16,005 nucleotides of DNA from Candidatus Competibacteraceae bacterium (GCA_007120095.1 SKOM01000069.1:1-16005); one strand, 5' to 3'; shown: positions 1 to 4,984, numbered from the stretch's first letter. A program made the numbers and translations. The notes: generated by a model from the letters alone, not told the origin.

Positions 1-122
1 CCACTTGCGATGTTCTCTGTCACCCTGCCGTTAAACTGCTTTTAGCAGCTCTTAAACCTGCTCATCCTGAGCAGATGTGAAAACTTTTAATCGAGAATTA
101 AAGAACAGTTGCTAGCTCCTCA
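1..122. other. Non-coding flank with two small hairpins
   Basis: No gene is seen here. Read in the direction of the upstream minus-strand operon, it contains a hairpin with arms CTGCTCA (58-64) and TGAGCAG (68-74) around a 3-nt loop, then a second one, CTGCT (36-40) and AGCAG (44-48), followed by a short T run on the minus strand. Together they could end the trmJ transcript, but the T-tracts are short, so this is a weak terminator call. Confidence 0.3.
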
Positions 123-518
123 TTACGATTCATTCACCAGTCGGCTGGCTTGATAATCCGCCAACGCCGCGCGAGCCGCAGAAACCGCCAGCACGGCACA
201 ATGCAGTTTAGCCGGTGGCAGCGTGAGCGCCTGACTAATCAATGAGTCACGCAACTCGCTGACCTGCGCTGTCGTATGCCCCGGCAACCAGGCGCAGACC
301 CAAGATGCCGCAGCAATCGTCGCGCCGCAACCATAAGCCCGGAAACCGGCATCCAGGACACGATGGGTCACCCCATCAATCTGGATAGACAGCTCAATCA
401 CGCCACCGTGCCGTGCTTCCCCCACCCTGGCGGCACCCCGATCCGGCGTACCCACAGGCAGCATGCCCACCCGGCAGGGATGGCGAAAATGCTGATAGAG
501 TATATCACTGTAGCGCAT
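123..518 (-). CDS. IscU-like iron-sulfur scaffold protein lacking the first ligand cysteine
   Basis: This is a 131-residue protein of the IscU/NifU N-terminal family, whose members assemble Fe-S clusters on three conserved cysteines. The second cysteine is present in AYGCG (C64), and the third in LPPAKLHC (H106, C107). The first site, normally ACGD, reads RHGG here, so IscU Cys37 is His37 and Asp39 is Gly39. A TTG at 524 would add two residues, but AAGGA lies 6 nt before the ATG at 518 and the sequence after that ATG aligns with the usual IscU start. The gene begins 2 nt after the trmJ stop, so the two are surely co-transcribed. Family membership is clear. Whether it still builds clusters, or has become a carrier or regulator, is open. 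Confidence 0.85.
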   Translation of the reverse strand: MRYSDILYQHFRHPCRVGMLPVGTPDRGAARVGEARHGGVIELSIQIDGVTHRVLDAGFRAYGCGATIAAASWVCAWLPGHTTAQVSELRDSLISQALTLPPAKLHCAVLAVSAARAALADYQASRLVNES

Positions 519-520
519 CT

Positions 521-1348
521 TCAATCCTTGCGGATAAAGTCATCTTTAGATGTAGAGTCAACCACTGATGTTCTCAACTGTGGTCGCTGCACCGAACTCA
601 ACACACCACGCAATATATTGATTTCAGATTGACTGGGCTGGGCGCGATTGAACACATTGCGCAGCCGACGCATCAAATGCCTAGGATTATCAGGATCGAG
701 AAAACCGGTCTGCAACAATACCGTTTGCAGGTGTTGATAAAAGTTCTCCACCTGTTCAGCAGGTGCGGGCAGAGCCGTTTTTAACGGCGGCAAGGCTGGC
801 TGACCCACCAACGCCTGCTGGCGCAGTTCATAGCTCAATATTTGCACCGCAGCGGCTAGATTCAACGAACTGAACCGAGGGTTGGCCGGAATTTGTACCG
901 TATAATGGCAGCGGTCGAGTTCATCATTACTCAACCCGGAGCTTTCCCGCCCGAACACCAAAGCCACCGGCGCCTGGCTGGCAGTCGCCAGCAACACTTG
1001 CGCCGCCCGACGCGGCTCCAGCTCCGGGCAACTTAAACCGCGTGGCCGCGCCGATGTGCCGACCACTAATACGCAGTCCTGCAAAGCCTGATCCAGCGTG
1101 TCCACTACTCGCGCCCGGTAGAGAATATCATCAGCACCTGAGGCGCGTGCCGTGGCTTCGACACCCGGGTAATTCTGGGGCGCGACCAGTATCAGTTCAC
1201 TTAGCCCCATGGTTTTCATCGCCCGAGCGCTCGCCCCGATATTGCCCGGATGCGTGGTGGCGACCAACACAATCCGAATGGCATCCAGACCGATTAACGG
1301 CTGACTGGAGTCTGTTATGATGGTAGATTGATTTTCACCGACACCCAC
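521..1348 (-). CDS. trmJ: tRNA (cytidine/uridine-2'-O-)-methyltransferase TrmJ
   Basis: TrmJ is a SPOUT-class enzyme that uses S-adenosylmethionine to methylate the 2'-O of nucleotide 32 in tRNA anticodon loops. Recognisable family blocks run in order: IRIVLVATTHPGNIGASARA near the N-terminus, VVGTSAR near residue 97, VALVFGRESSGLSNDEL near 130, and NPRFSSLNLAAAVQ near 160, which forms the SAM-binding knot. The C-terminal block with FLDPDNPRHLMRRLRN and LRGVLSS matches the dimerising tail of the E. coli protein. No ATG is available. GTG at 1348 has AGGG 8 nt upstream, and GTG at 1357 is the alternative. Either start overlaps or abuts suhB on the other strand. The gene lies in front of an IscU-like gene, echoing the trmJ-isc order in other gammaproteobacteria. 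Confidence 0.95.
   Translation of the reverse strand: MGVGENQSTIITDSSQPLIGLDAIRIVLVATTHPGNIGASARAMKTMGLSELILVAPQNYPGVEATARASGADDILYRARVVDTLDQALQDCVLVVGTSARPRGLSCPELEPRRAAQVLLATASQAPVALVFGRESSGLSNDELDRCHYTVQIPANPRFSSLNLAAAVQILSYELRQQALVGQPALPPLKTALPAPAEQVENFYQHLQTVLLQTGFLDPDNPRHLMRRLRNVFNRAQPSQSEINILRGVLSSVQRPQLRTSVVDSTSKDDFIRKD
1294..1321 (+). promoter_or_regulatory. Probable suhB promoter inside the trmJ coding region
   Basis: An extended -10 element, TGTTATGAT, lies at 1313-1321 (hexamer TATGAT at 1316-1321). A TTAACG hexamer at 1294-1299 sits 16 bp upstream and matches the -35 consensus at four positions. Transcription would start near 1328, leaving a leader of about 24 nt before the suhB ATG. 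The whole element lies within the 5' part of trmJ. Confidence 0.5.
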
Positions 1349-1351
1349 ATT

Positions 1352-2134
1352 ATGCACCCTGTATTAAATATCGCCCGCCGCACCGCCATCAGCGCTGGCA
1401 AAATCATTTTACGCTATTATGAAAACCTCGACCGGATCACCATCAATAGCAAGCGTGCTAATGATTTGGTCAGCGATGTTGATTTACAAGTCGAGCAGGA
1501 AATTGTCCAAAGCCTGCGCCGCAGCTACCCGGAACACGCCATCCTCAGCGAGGAAAGCGGTACCCTGGCTGGTGATGCCGAGCATCAGTGGTTGATTGAT
1601 CCTCTGGACGGCACCACCAATTATCTCCACGGTCTGCCGTTTTTCTGCATCTCCATGGCCTATCTATACCGCCAGCGTTTGGAGATCGGACTGGTTTACG
1701 ATCCCCTGCGCGAAGAGTTCTTCACCGCCAGCCGGGGTCAGGGCGCTCAGCTCAATGGGCGTCGCATGCGGGTCACTGCACACAGCCAGCTCAATGGGGC
1801 GCTGGTATCAACCGGCATGCCGCCGTGGATTAGCGGTCAGCAACACAGCATCATGGCCATGATTAGCGATGTGGTGCAGCAGGGCGGTATATTGCGGCGT
1901 AATGGTGCAGCCGCGCTGGATTTGTCTTATGTGGCCGCCGGGCGCCTGGACGGGTTTTGGGAAACGCATCTCAACCCTTGGGATGTGGCTGCCGGTACCC
2001 TGCTGGTACAGGAAGCCGGCGGTTTGGTCGGCGATTATCAAGGTGGGCATGGCCATCTGTACCAAGGACAAATCGTCGCGGCTAATCCCAAATTATTCAA
2101 GATACTGTTGCAGACATTAAGACCGCATGTATGA
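1352..2134 (+). CDS. suhB: Inositol-1-monophosphatase family protein SuhB
   Basis: This 260-residue protein belongs to the Mg-dependent inositol monophosphatase family. E. coli SuhB dephosphorylates inositol phosphates and also acts with Nus factors in rRNA antitermination complexes. Metal-site motifs are all present: E67 in SEESG, D83 and D86 in WLIDPLDGTTN, and D211 in NPWDVAAG. The ATG at 1352 is preferred because MHPVLNIA matches the E. coli start; an ATG at 1328 would add eight unrelated residues. No clear Shine-Dalgarno sequence precedes 1352. The gene diverges from trmJ as in E. coli and Pseudomonas, with the two 5' ends overlapping. Its 3' end is followed after only 17 nt by the decayed hsdR fragment on the other strand, and no terminator is visible. 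Confidence 0.95.
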   Translation: MHPVLNIARRTAISAGKIILRYYENLDRITINSKRANDLVSDVDLQVEQEIVQSLRRSYPEHAILSEESGTLAGDAEHQWLIDPLDGTTNYLHGLPFFCISMAYLYRQRLEIGLVYDPLREEFFTASRGQGAQLNGRRMRVTAHSQLNGALVSTGMPPWISGQQHSIMAMISDVVQQGGILRRNGAAALDLSYVAAGRLDGFWETHLNPWDVAAGTLLVQEAGGLVGDYQGGHGHLYQGQIVAANPKLFKILLQTLRPHV

Positions 2135-2151
2135 GAATCTGCGGCAATGGA

Positions 2152-2506
2152 GCCTGAAAGAAGGCGATTTCATCTTTCACATCCATGGCTTGTTCGTGCG
2201 GAATAGCGATGGCGAACGCCTGCGAAAGGGCAGTAACCTGATCGACATAGCGTTTCTTGCCATCTTCCAGTCCGAGGATATGCTCTTCGGCGGCCAGGAT
2301 CAGGGACAGTTTTTTGGAAGTCTCGGCCTCGAAGTAATCCTCGTAAGGGAAACCGTGATACATGCCAGCCACCACTTCGATCTTTTCCAACATCAACGCG
2401 ATAGCCTGCTCCTGGGCCAGCATGGGATCGCCCTTGCCACCGGCATCGGCATAGAACGACAGCGCCTGAAAGTTTCGATGGCGGATTCGGTGATTTTAGT
2501 CGCCAT
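2152..2506 (-). pseudogene. hsdR: Type I restriction endonuclease subunit R (HsdR), internally deleted remnant
   Basis: The remnant starts with MATKITESAIETF, a typical HsdR N-terminus. It then jumps, in another frame, to the conserved C-terminal helical region: FYADAGGKGDP, EKIEVVAGMYHGFPYEDYF, LAAEEHILGLEDGKKRY, then AFAIAIPHEQAMDVKDEIAFFQA. About 115 of the roughly 1000 residues expected for HsdR remain, so the nuclease and helicase motors are gone. The C-terminal tail also breaks off at 2152, where the frame runs on into unrelated sequence antisense to suhB. Both ends of the C-terminal piece carry GCCTGAAAG (2152-2160 and 2464-2472), which suggests repeat-associated deletions. The start overlaps the end of vapC (stop at 2496), so it was once translationally coupled to it. 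Confidence 0.8.
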
Positions 2507-2918
2507 AACCCGTTCGCATCTCAAGTTCAGGCCAATCAACAATTCTGAGATGGGAGCCGGTGAAGGAGTTCAGCCGTTTGTCCGCAGTCCAGAACTCATC
2601 GCATCCTGCTTCGATGGCGGCAGCGATATGCAGGGCATCCGGGGTTTTGATCGAACGATGAAGGCGCAACTGGGTTGCTCTTTCAAAAACGGCTCGATCA
2701 AGAGCAATCATGGCATGGCAGGCATCGAAAAAAGCATCGAACCGTTTCAACGCGGCTTGATTCCCTTCCCGCAAGGGCATGATACGCGCTTCCATCCTGA
2801 CTAATTCGCTGGCATAAACAGTGTGCTTAGGGATCTGCTGTTTTAGGACGGTGCGCTGCCCGAAATCACCTTCAATCAGACCGATGACCATGCAGCTATC
2901 TAAATAGATCCGGCTCAT
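2496..2918 (-). CDS. vapC: PIN-domain toxin of a VapBC pair
   Basis: This 140-residue protein has a PIN fold, found in VapC-type ribonucleases that cut RNA, often tRNA or rRNA, with Mg. The four acidic residues of the active site are visible: D7 in IYLDS, E43 in ELVRMEAR, D94 in TPDALHIAAA, and D113 in WTADKRL. The order and spacing are normal, so the toxin looks intact. It starts one nucleotide after the stop of the small gene upstream, the usual antitoxin-toxin arrangement. Its last codons overlap the start of the broken hsdR, showing that the pair was part of a type I restriction operon. Its RNA target cannot be read from sequence. Confidence 0.88.
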   Translation of the reverse strand: MSRIYLDSCMVIGLIEGDFGQRTVLKQQIPKHTVYASELVRMEARIMPLREGNQAALKRFDAFFDACHAMIALDRAVFERATQLRLHRSIKTPDALHIAAAIEAGCDEFWTADKRLNSFTGSHLRIVDWPELEMRTGYGD

Positions 2919-2919
2919 G

Positions 2920-3165
2920 TCAATCCGCCCAACTTTCGCGTTCCTGCCGAATGAAGGCTTGAATCTTTTCTTTACTCAACCCTTCTCCATCCGGCTCTGG
3001 CAAGCTGTCAAGCAGCGCGGCCATCCTGTCCTGTTGGGGGGATGGTTCGATTATTTCATAAATAATGGCTACTTTGATCTTTCCCGTTGGAATCTCATCA
3101 GGGAGACGAATTTTGAGTTCATGGTTGCTTGGGTTTTCCGTTTCGATTTCATAGTAGGCACGCAT
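2920..3165 (-). CDS. vapB: Antitoxin partner of the PIN-domain toxin
   Basis: This is an 81-residue protein. Position argues that it is the antitoxin: it lies directly before the PIN toxin, with its TGA one nucleotide from the toxin ATG. The N-terminal half (MRAYYEIET, then LKIRLPDEIPTGKIKVAIIYE) looks like a short beta-rich DNA-binding or dimerisation unit. The C-terminal GLSKEKIQAFIRQERESW is the kind of amphipathic helix that wraps around PIN toxins. The exact antitoxin family was not identified. GGAG lies 9 nt before the ATG and overlaps the end of the hsdS remnant. No separate promoter is evident, but the pair must have one, or use one in the remnant upstream, if it is expressed today. 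Confidence 0.75.
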   Translation of the reverse strand: MRAYYEIETENPSNHELKIRLPDEIPTGKIKVAIIYEIIEPSPQQDRMAALLDSLPEPDGEGLSKEKIQAFIRQERESWAD

Positions 3166-3177
3166 AGTAGTAGTCTC

Positions 3178-3290
3178 CTATAGAGCAACCCGCACTTCGC
3201 CGCTCATGAGTTTGGGGAGAAGGGTGTCGCGCAGTTTTTCGAATGTGTGTGTACCTGGCGGTTATTCTCCCAGCATTTTTCATAAATTGA
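3178..3290 (-). pseudogene. hsdS: Type I restriction specificity subunit (HsdS), 3' fragment
   Basis: On the minus strand the sequence reads YEKCWENNRQVHT, shifts frame, then reads FEKLRDTLLPKLMSGEVRV and stops at 3178. The second block is the typical C-terminal end of HsdS, the subunit that reads the DNA target. The frame change lies in a run of alternating CA (3244-3252); removing one CA unit would restore a single frame. All upstream parts, including both target-recognition domains, are missing, and homology ends about 10 bp from the inverted repeat at 3303. No hsdM is present. Confidence 0.75.
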
Positions 3291-3302
3291 CTGTATATAA
3301 GC

Positions 3303-3335
3303 TAGATACTGTCGTCACAAGATTGTGTTATCCTT
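3303..3335 (+). repeat. Left copy of a 33-bp imperfect inverted repeat
   Basis: The sequence TAGATACTGTCGTCACAAGA, then TTG, then TGTTATCCTT matches the reverse complement of 4952-4984 at 30 of 33 positions; the only difference is TTG against CAC. The outer end borders the hsdS fragment. The repeat starts with TA on both sides, which is compatible with a TA target duplication, although TA is its own complement, so this is not proof. Confidence 0.85.
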
Positions 3336-3388
3336 TGTAGATAAAATCATCTACTAATGAATACAAATTTTTAGATCGAGGTTTGCTT

Positions 3389-3487
3389 GGCTAACGCTTT
3401 TATTCAGCGGTACCCTTGTAGCGCAGCGAAAAGGGCATCCGGTGGAGAATCTCATGGCCCGGAACTAACTGCAACAACTGGTTAGGC
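3389..3487 (-). repeat. Degenerate terminal attC site
   Basis: On the minus strand the site begins with GCCTAAC at 3487-3481, 6 nt after the TGA of the last cassette gene. It ends with GTTAGCC at 3395-3389, one base off the GTTRRRY consensus. The inner arms pair only in part (AGTTGTTGCAG against CTGAATAAAAG, about 6 of 11). The length of 99 bp is within the known attC range. It is the last site of the array and appears worn. Confidence 0.5.
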
Positions 3488-3492
3488 ATTCC

Positions 3493-3864
3493 TCAATCCC
3501 ATGCACCACAGGGAGCCGTCGGCAGTTTGCCCGCTAAACTCCGCTGCCAATCGGTAGCAATTTCCCGGGAGCTGAATGTCCCACGTAAATTTCCGCTAGG
3601 AATTGGCACCCATATTGTCGCCCGCGAAAACTCACGATTACCAACAAGAATGCGGATCGTTTTGCCGAGGCTTGCTTCCGTAAATGCCTCCAAACTTGTA
3701 GTGCCAACCTCTGTTAACTTGACGAATACTGGCCAGCCAAAATCGGTGTTATCGCCAACTTCAGATTTGTCCACGTAGGACGAACACAAATAAAACTCCG
3801 GCTCAGCCTCGGCCAATACAATGGCAGGAATGGCGAGGAACAAAACAGCGACCCATCTCATCAT
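3493..3864 (-). CDS. Exported protein resembling the SecD P1 head subdomain (integron cassette)
   Basis: This 123-residue protein starts with a signal peptide: MMRWVAVLFLAIPAIVLAEA, charged then hydrophobic, with likely cleavage near residue 18 or 20. It should therefore be periplasmic. The mature part reads FVKLTEVGTTSLEAFTEASL, then GKTIRILVGNREFSRATIWV, then PIPSGNLRGTFSSREIA. This follows the pattern of the SecD periplasmic head, in which L..G...F...T...IGK and I...I.SG...GTFT..EA recur. Cysteines 27 and 119 could form a disulfide. The gene fills a cassette between the attC at 3872-3934 and the terminal site. The resemblance is by eye. The function is unknown; a link to the Sec machinery next door is only speculation. 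Confidence 0.7.
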   Translation of the reverse strand: MMRWVAVLFLAIPAIVLAEAEPEFYLCSSYVDKSEVGDNTDFGWPVFVKLTEVGTTSLEAFTEASLGKTIRILVGNREFSRATIWVPIPSGNLRGTFSSREIATDWQRSLAGKLPTAPCGAWD

Positions 3865-3871
3865 GACTATT

Positions 3872-3934
3872 GCCTAACGTCCCGGTTAACCAGCGCGGCG
3901 GTTAGCTGCGTCCGAGTTGAACCGGGTGTTAGGC
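3872..3934 (-). repeat. attC recombination site between cassettes
   Basis: Read on the minus strand, the 63-bp site runs from GCCTAAC (3934-3928) to GTTAGGC (3878-3872), perfectly complementary outer boxes. Just inside, CCCGGTT pairs with AACCGGG, with unequal spacers (A against AC), and about 30 nt of loop region remain. This is the layout of an integron attC site, which folds as single-stranded DNA for the integrase. It overlaps the HicB stop codon and lies 7 nt before the next ATG. Confidence 0.85.
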
Positions 3935-4138
3935 GACATCGACGTACTCGACATGACTGCTTGGGGTAGGAATGGGCTCGCCGTTCTCTCTCATGCCATC
4001 AAGATGAAACTCGATAGCTTCCCGAATGTGCTGTTCAACCCCTTCGATTGTTGCACCGGTAGCAATACAGCCGGGCAAATCCGGGACATAAGCTGAGTAG
4101 TTGTTTTCTGCCTTTTCAATGACGATTGCGTATTTCAT
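3929..4138 (-). CDS. hicB: HicB-family antitoxin (integron cassette)
   Basis: This 69-residue protein starts MKYAIVIEKAENNYSAYVPD, then LPGCIATGATIEGVEQHIREAIEFHL. That is the short RNase H-like HicB fold, which binds and blocks the HicA ribonuclease. It has no added DNA-binding domain, as in other short HicB proteins. The ATG at 4138 is chosen because this family starts there; an open frame continues upstream to a GTG at 4231, but those codons encode the tail of HicA. The stop codon lies in the attC core GCCTAAC. With HicA truncated, the antitoxin is an orphan and may neutralise other HicA proteins or be inert. Confidence 0.85.
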   Translation of the reverse strand: MKYAIVIEKAENNYSAYVPDLPGCIATGATIEGVEQHIREAIEFHLDGMRENGEPIPTPSSHVEYVDVA

Positions 4139-4246
4139 AATGGCACCTATTTCCAGCCAGCCTGCTTGCTTGTAAATGCTGTTCATGGTTCCGATAGCTA
4201 GATTGTCGCCGGGTTTTCCCGGCACCGTCACCCGCCCGGATTTCGA
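4139..4246 (-). pseudogene. hicA: HicA toxin, 5'-truncated and frameshifted remnant
   Basis: The minus strand encodes KSGRVTVPGKPGDNLAIG followed by TMNSIYKQAGW, the C-terminal end of HicA mRNA interferases, just before hicB as in normal hicAB pairs. The N-terminal half, including the catalytic histidine region, is gone. At the 3' end a tandem CTGG (minus strand; 4153-4160) puts the expected stop out of frame: with one copy removed the frame would read QAGWK and stop at TAG, 8 nt before hicB. As it stands the remnant is fused in frame to HicB. Confidence 0.75.
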
Positions 4247-4259
4247 GGAGGGAGGGCGG

Positions 4260-4288
4260 GCTAAACACCCGTCTTTACCCGATTAGGC
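4260..4288 (-). repeat. Broken attC remnant after the first cassette
   Basis: On the minus strand GCCTAAT (4288-4282) overlaps the stop of the first cassette gene and GTTTAGC (4266-4260) follows. Each is one base off the attC core consensus. At 29 bp the pair is too short for a working attC, so most of the site was probably lost in the deletion that also removed the first half of hicA. A nearby inverted repeat, CCCGCCC (4231-4237) with GGGCGGG (4254-4260), has no T run and is not a convincing terminator. Confidence 0.45.
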
Positions 4289-4612
4289 ACCTTTGCGACA
4301 AACCAACACTTGACCGCTTTTGTTAGCAAGCCGGTATTTGATTCGGTTTTCTTCGTCGGTTTCAAACACGACCTCCTTTCCCTCAGCGATTCTCTCGGCG
4401 AGCCGGTCTGGATTTGACCAACGGAATTCTTTACAACCTTTCGATTCGTACTGTAATTTCAGATCGGAAGATTCCCACCAGTTTGTATTTACGATTTTTT
4501 CTTGTTCCGCCCATTTCTGCTTTTCTTTCCACTTGTCTCGGAAATAGCCGATGGCAGCGATGCCACCGAGTACTGTAGCAATACCGAGTATCCAGGCAAT
4601 GACGGTGCTCAT
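4283..4612 (-). CDS. Small membrane-anchored protein of unknown function (integron cassette)
   Basis: This is a 109-residue protein that I do not recognise. Residues 3-23 form one transmembrane helix (VIAWILGIATVLGGIAAIGYF). A positively charged stretch, RDKWKEKQKW, follows, so the remaining 75 residues should face the cytoplasm. That part is rich in charged residues and has a beta-like ending (EVVFETDEENRIKYRL, then GQVLVC). The ATG lies 10 nt after a GTTAGGC core, as in many integron cassettes, and the stop overlaps a core-like GCCTAAT. This is the first cassette of the array, nearest the integrase remnant. Small membrane proteins with one helix are common among cassette genes, but no role can be inferred. 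Confidence 0.65.
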   Translation of the reverse strand: MSTVIAWILGIATVLGGIAAIGYFRDKWKEKQKWAEQEKIVNTNWWESSDLKLQYESKGCKEFRWSNPDRLAERIAEGKEVVFETDEENRIKYRLANKSGQVLVCRKGA

Positions 4613-4622
4613 GTTTTTTGGT

Positions 4623-4629
4623 GCCTAAC
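4623..4629 (-). other. Integron core site at the integrase-proximal end
   Basis: The heptamer GTTAGGC on the minus strand precedes the first cassette. No matching RYYYAAC partner is seen on its far side, which fits an attI site or its remnant rather than an attC. A single 7-mer is weak evidence alone; the call rests on its position. Confidence 0.45.
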
Positions 4630-4759
4630 TATTGATTATCAATAAAATCTGCCTGATAAGTTGATATAGCCATTTACTTTGATTCACGGACATCAATGCT
4701 TGGCAAAGTATACGCTCATAGGACGCCCATCTCTCATCCGTTGCCGGTAGTGGGCCTAG

Positions 4760-4790
4760 CGTCATTCCGCCAGGGATGGGCGGAATGACG
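4760..4790. repeat. Perfect 12-bp palindromic hairpin
   Basis: CGTCATTCCGCC (4760-4771) pairs exactly with GGCGGAATGACG (4779-4790) around a 7-nt loop. No T run follows on either strand, so it is not a clear terminator. It resembles the GTCATTCC-type palindromes dispersed through many proteobacterial genomes. It sits between the core site and the integrase remnant. Confidence 0.65.
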
Positions 4791-4807
4791 AGGTTGATTA
4801 TGAGGGG

Positions 4808-4921
4808 GTGTTCTTAAAGAACGTTGAGGTTCGTCGCCTCATGCGGTTCAAGCATTATTCGCGGCATACCGAACGGGCATAGTCCGAGTGGATCAAGCCG
4901 CCGATGGGCCTGATCCATGAG
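4808..4921 (+). pseudogene. intI: N-terminal remnant of a tyrosine recombinase, probably integron integrase
   Basis: The plus strand reads NVEVRRLMRFKHYSRHTERA, a TAG stop at 4880-4882, then SEWIK. This matches the core-binding N-terminal domain of integron-type tyrosine recombinases, whose pattern is R-x-x-HYS-x-x-TE-x-AY-x-x-W. The stop replaces the conserved tyrosine codon. Sequence after WIK is no longer convincing, and the catalytic domain with its Arg and Tyr residues is absent. The remnant is cut short before the repeat at 4952. Its strand and place, divergent from the cassettes and just beyond the core site, are those expected for intI. A related phage or Xer-like recombinase is the alternative. 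Confidence 0.6.
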
Positions 4922-4951
4922 GTATCACTCGCAAATAGGTTGAGATGCAGT

Positions 4952-4984
4952 AAGGATAACAGTGTCTTGTGACGACAGTATCTA
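4952..4984 (-). repeat. Right copy of the 33-bp imperfect inverted repeat
   Basis: On the minus strand the repeat begins with the TAG stop codon of secF and reads TAGATACTGTCGTCACAAGA, CAC, TGTTATCCTT. It mirrors the copy at 3303-3335, so the two face each other across the integron remnant like the ends of a transposon. No transposase gene lies between them. Confidence 0.85.

Larger units (their letters stand above)
3389..4921 (-). mobile_element. Eroded chromosomal integron with three cassettes and an integrase remnant
   Basis: Three small genes on the minus strand are separated by sites with integron core sequences GTTAGGC and GCCTAAC. One junction (3872-3934) is a well-formed attC. Each gene follows a core closely or ends inside one: the first ATG is 10 nt after GTTAGGC, and the HicB stop lies within GCCTAAC. 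Past the first core, on the opposite strand, lies the N-terminal remnant of a tyrosine recombinase, matching the normal divergent intI-attI-cassette layout. No intact integrase exists in the window, so the array cannot recombine on its own. Its last attC is degenerate and the site between cassettes one and two is broken. Confidence 0.65.

Noticed and set aside
2127..2804. 225-codon open frame on the plus strand after suhB
   Set aside because: It is antisense to the hsdR remnant and vapC, which have recognisable protein families on the minus strand; its own translation matches nothing I know.
3337..3354. Small hairpin GTAGAT / ATCTAC beside the left inverted repeat
   Set aside because: A 6-bp stem in AT-rich DNA is expected by chance and has no T run or link to a gene end.
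4231..4260. CCCGCCC / GGGCGGG inverted repeat as a terminator after the first cassette
   Set aside because: The loop is 16 nt and no T run follows on the minus strand.
4810..4918. 34-codon minus-strand frame (starts MDQAHRRLDPLG) antisense to the recombinase remnant
   Set aside because: No known family, no ribosome site of note; the plus strand has the recombinase-like pattern.
3303..4984. Reading the inverted repeats as a complete insertion sequence
   Set aside because: No transposase gene or fragment is found between them; the contents are cassette genes and a recombinase remnant.
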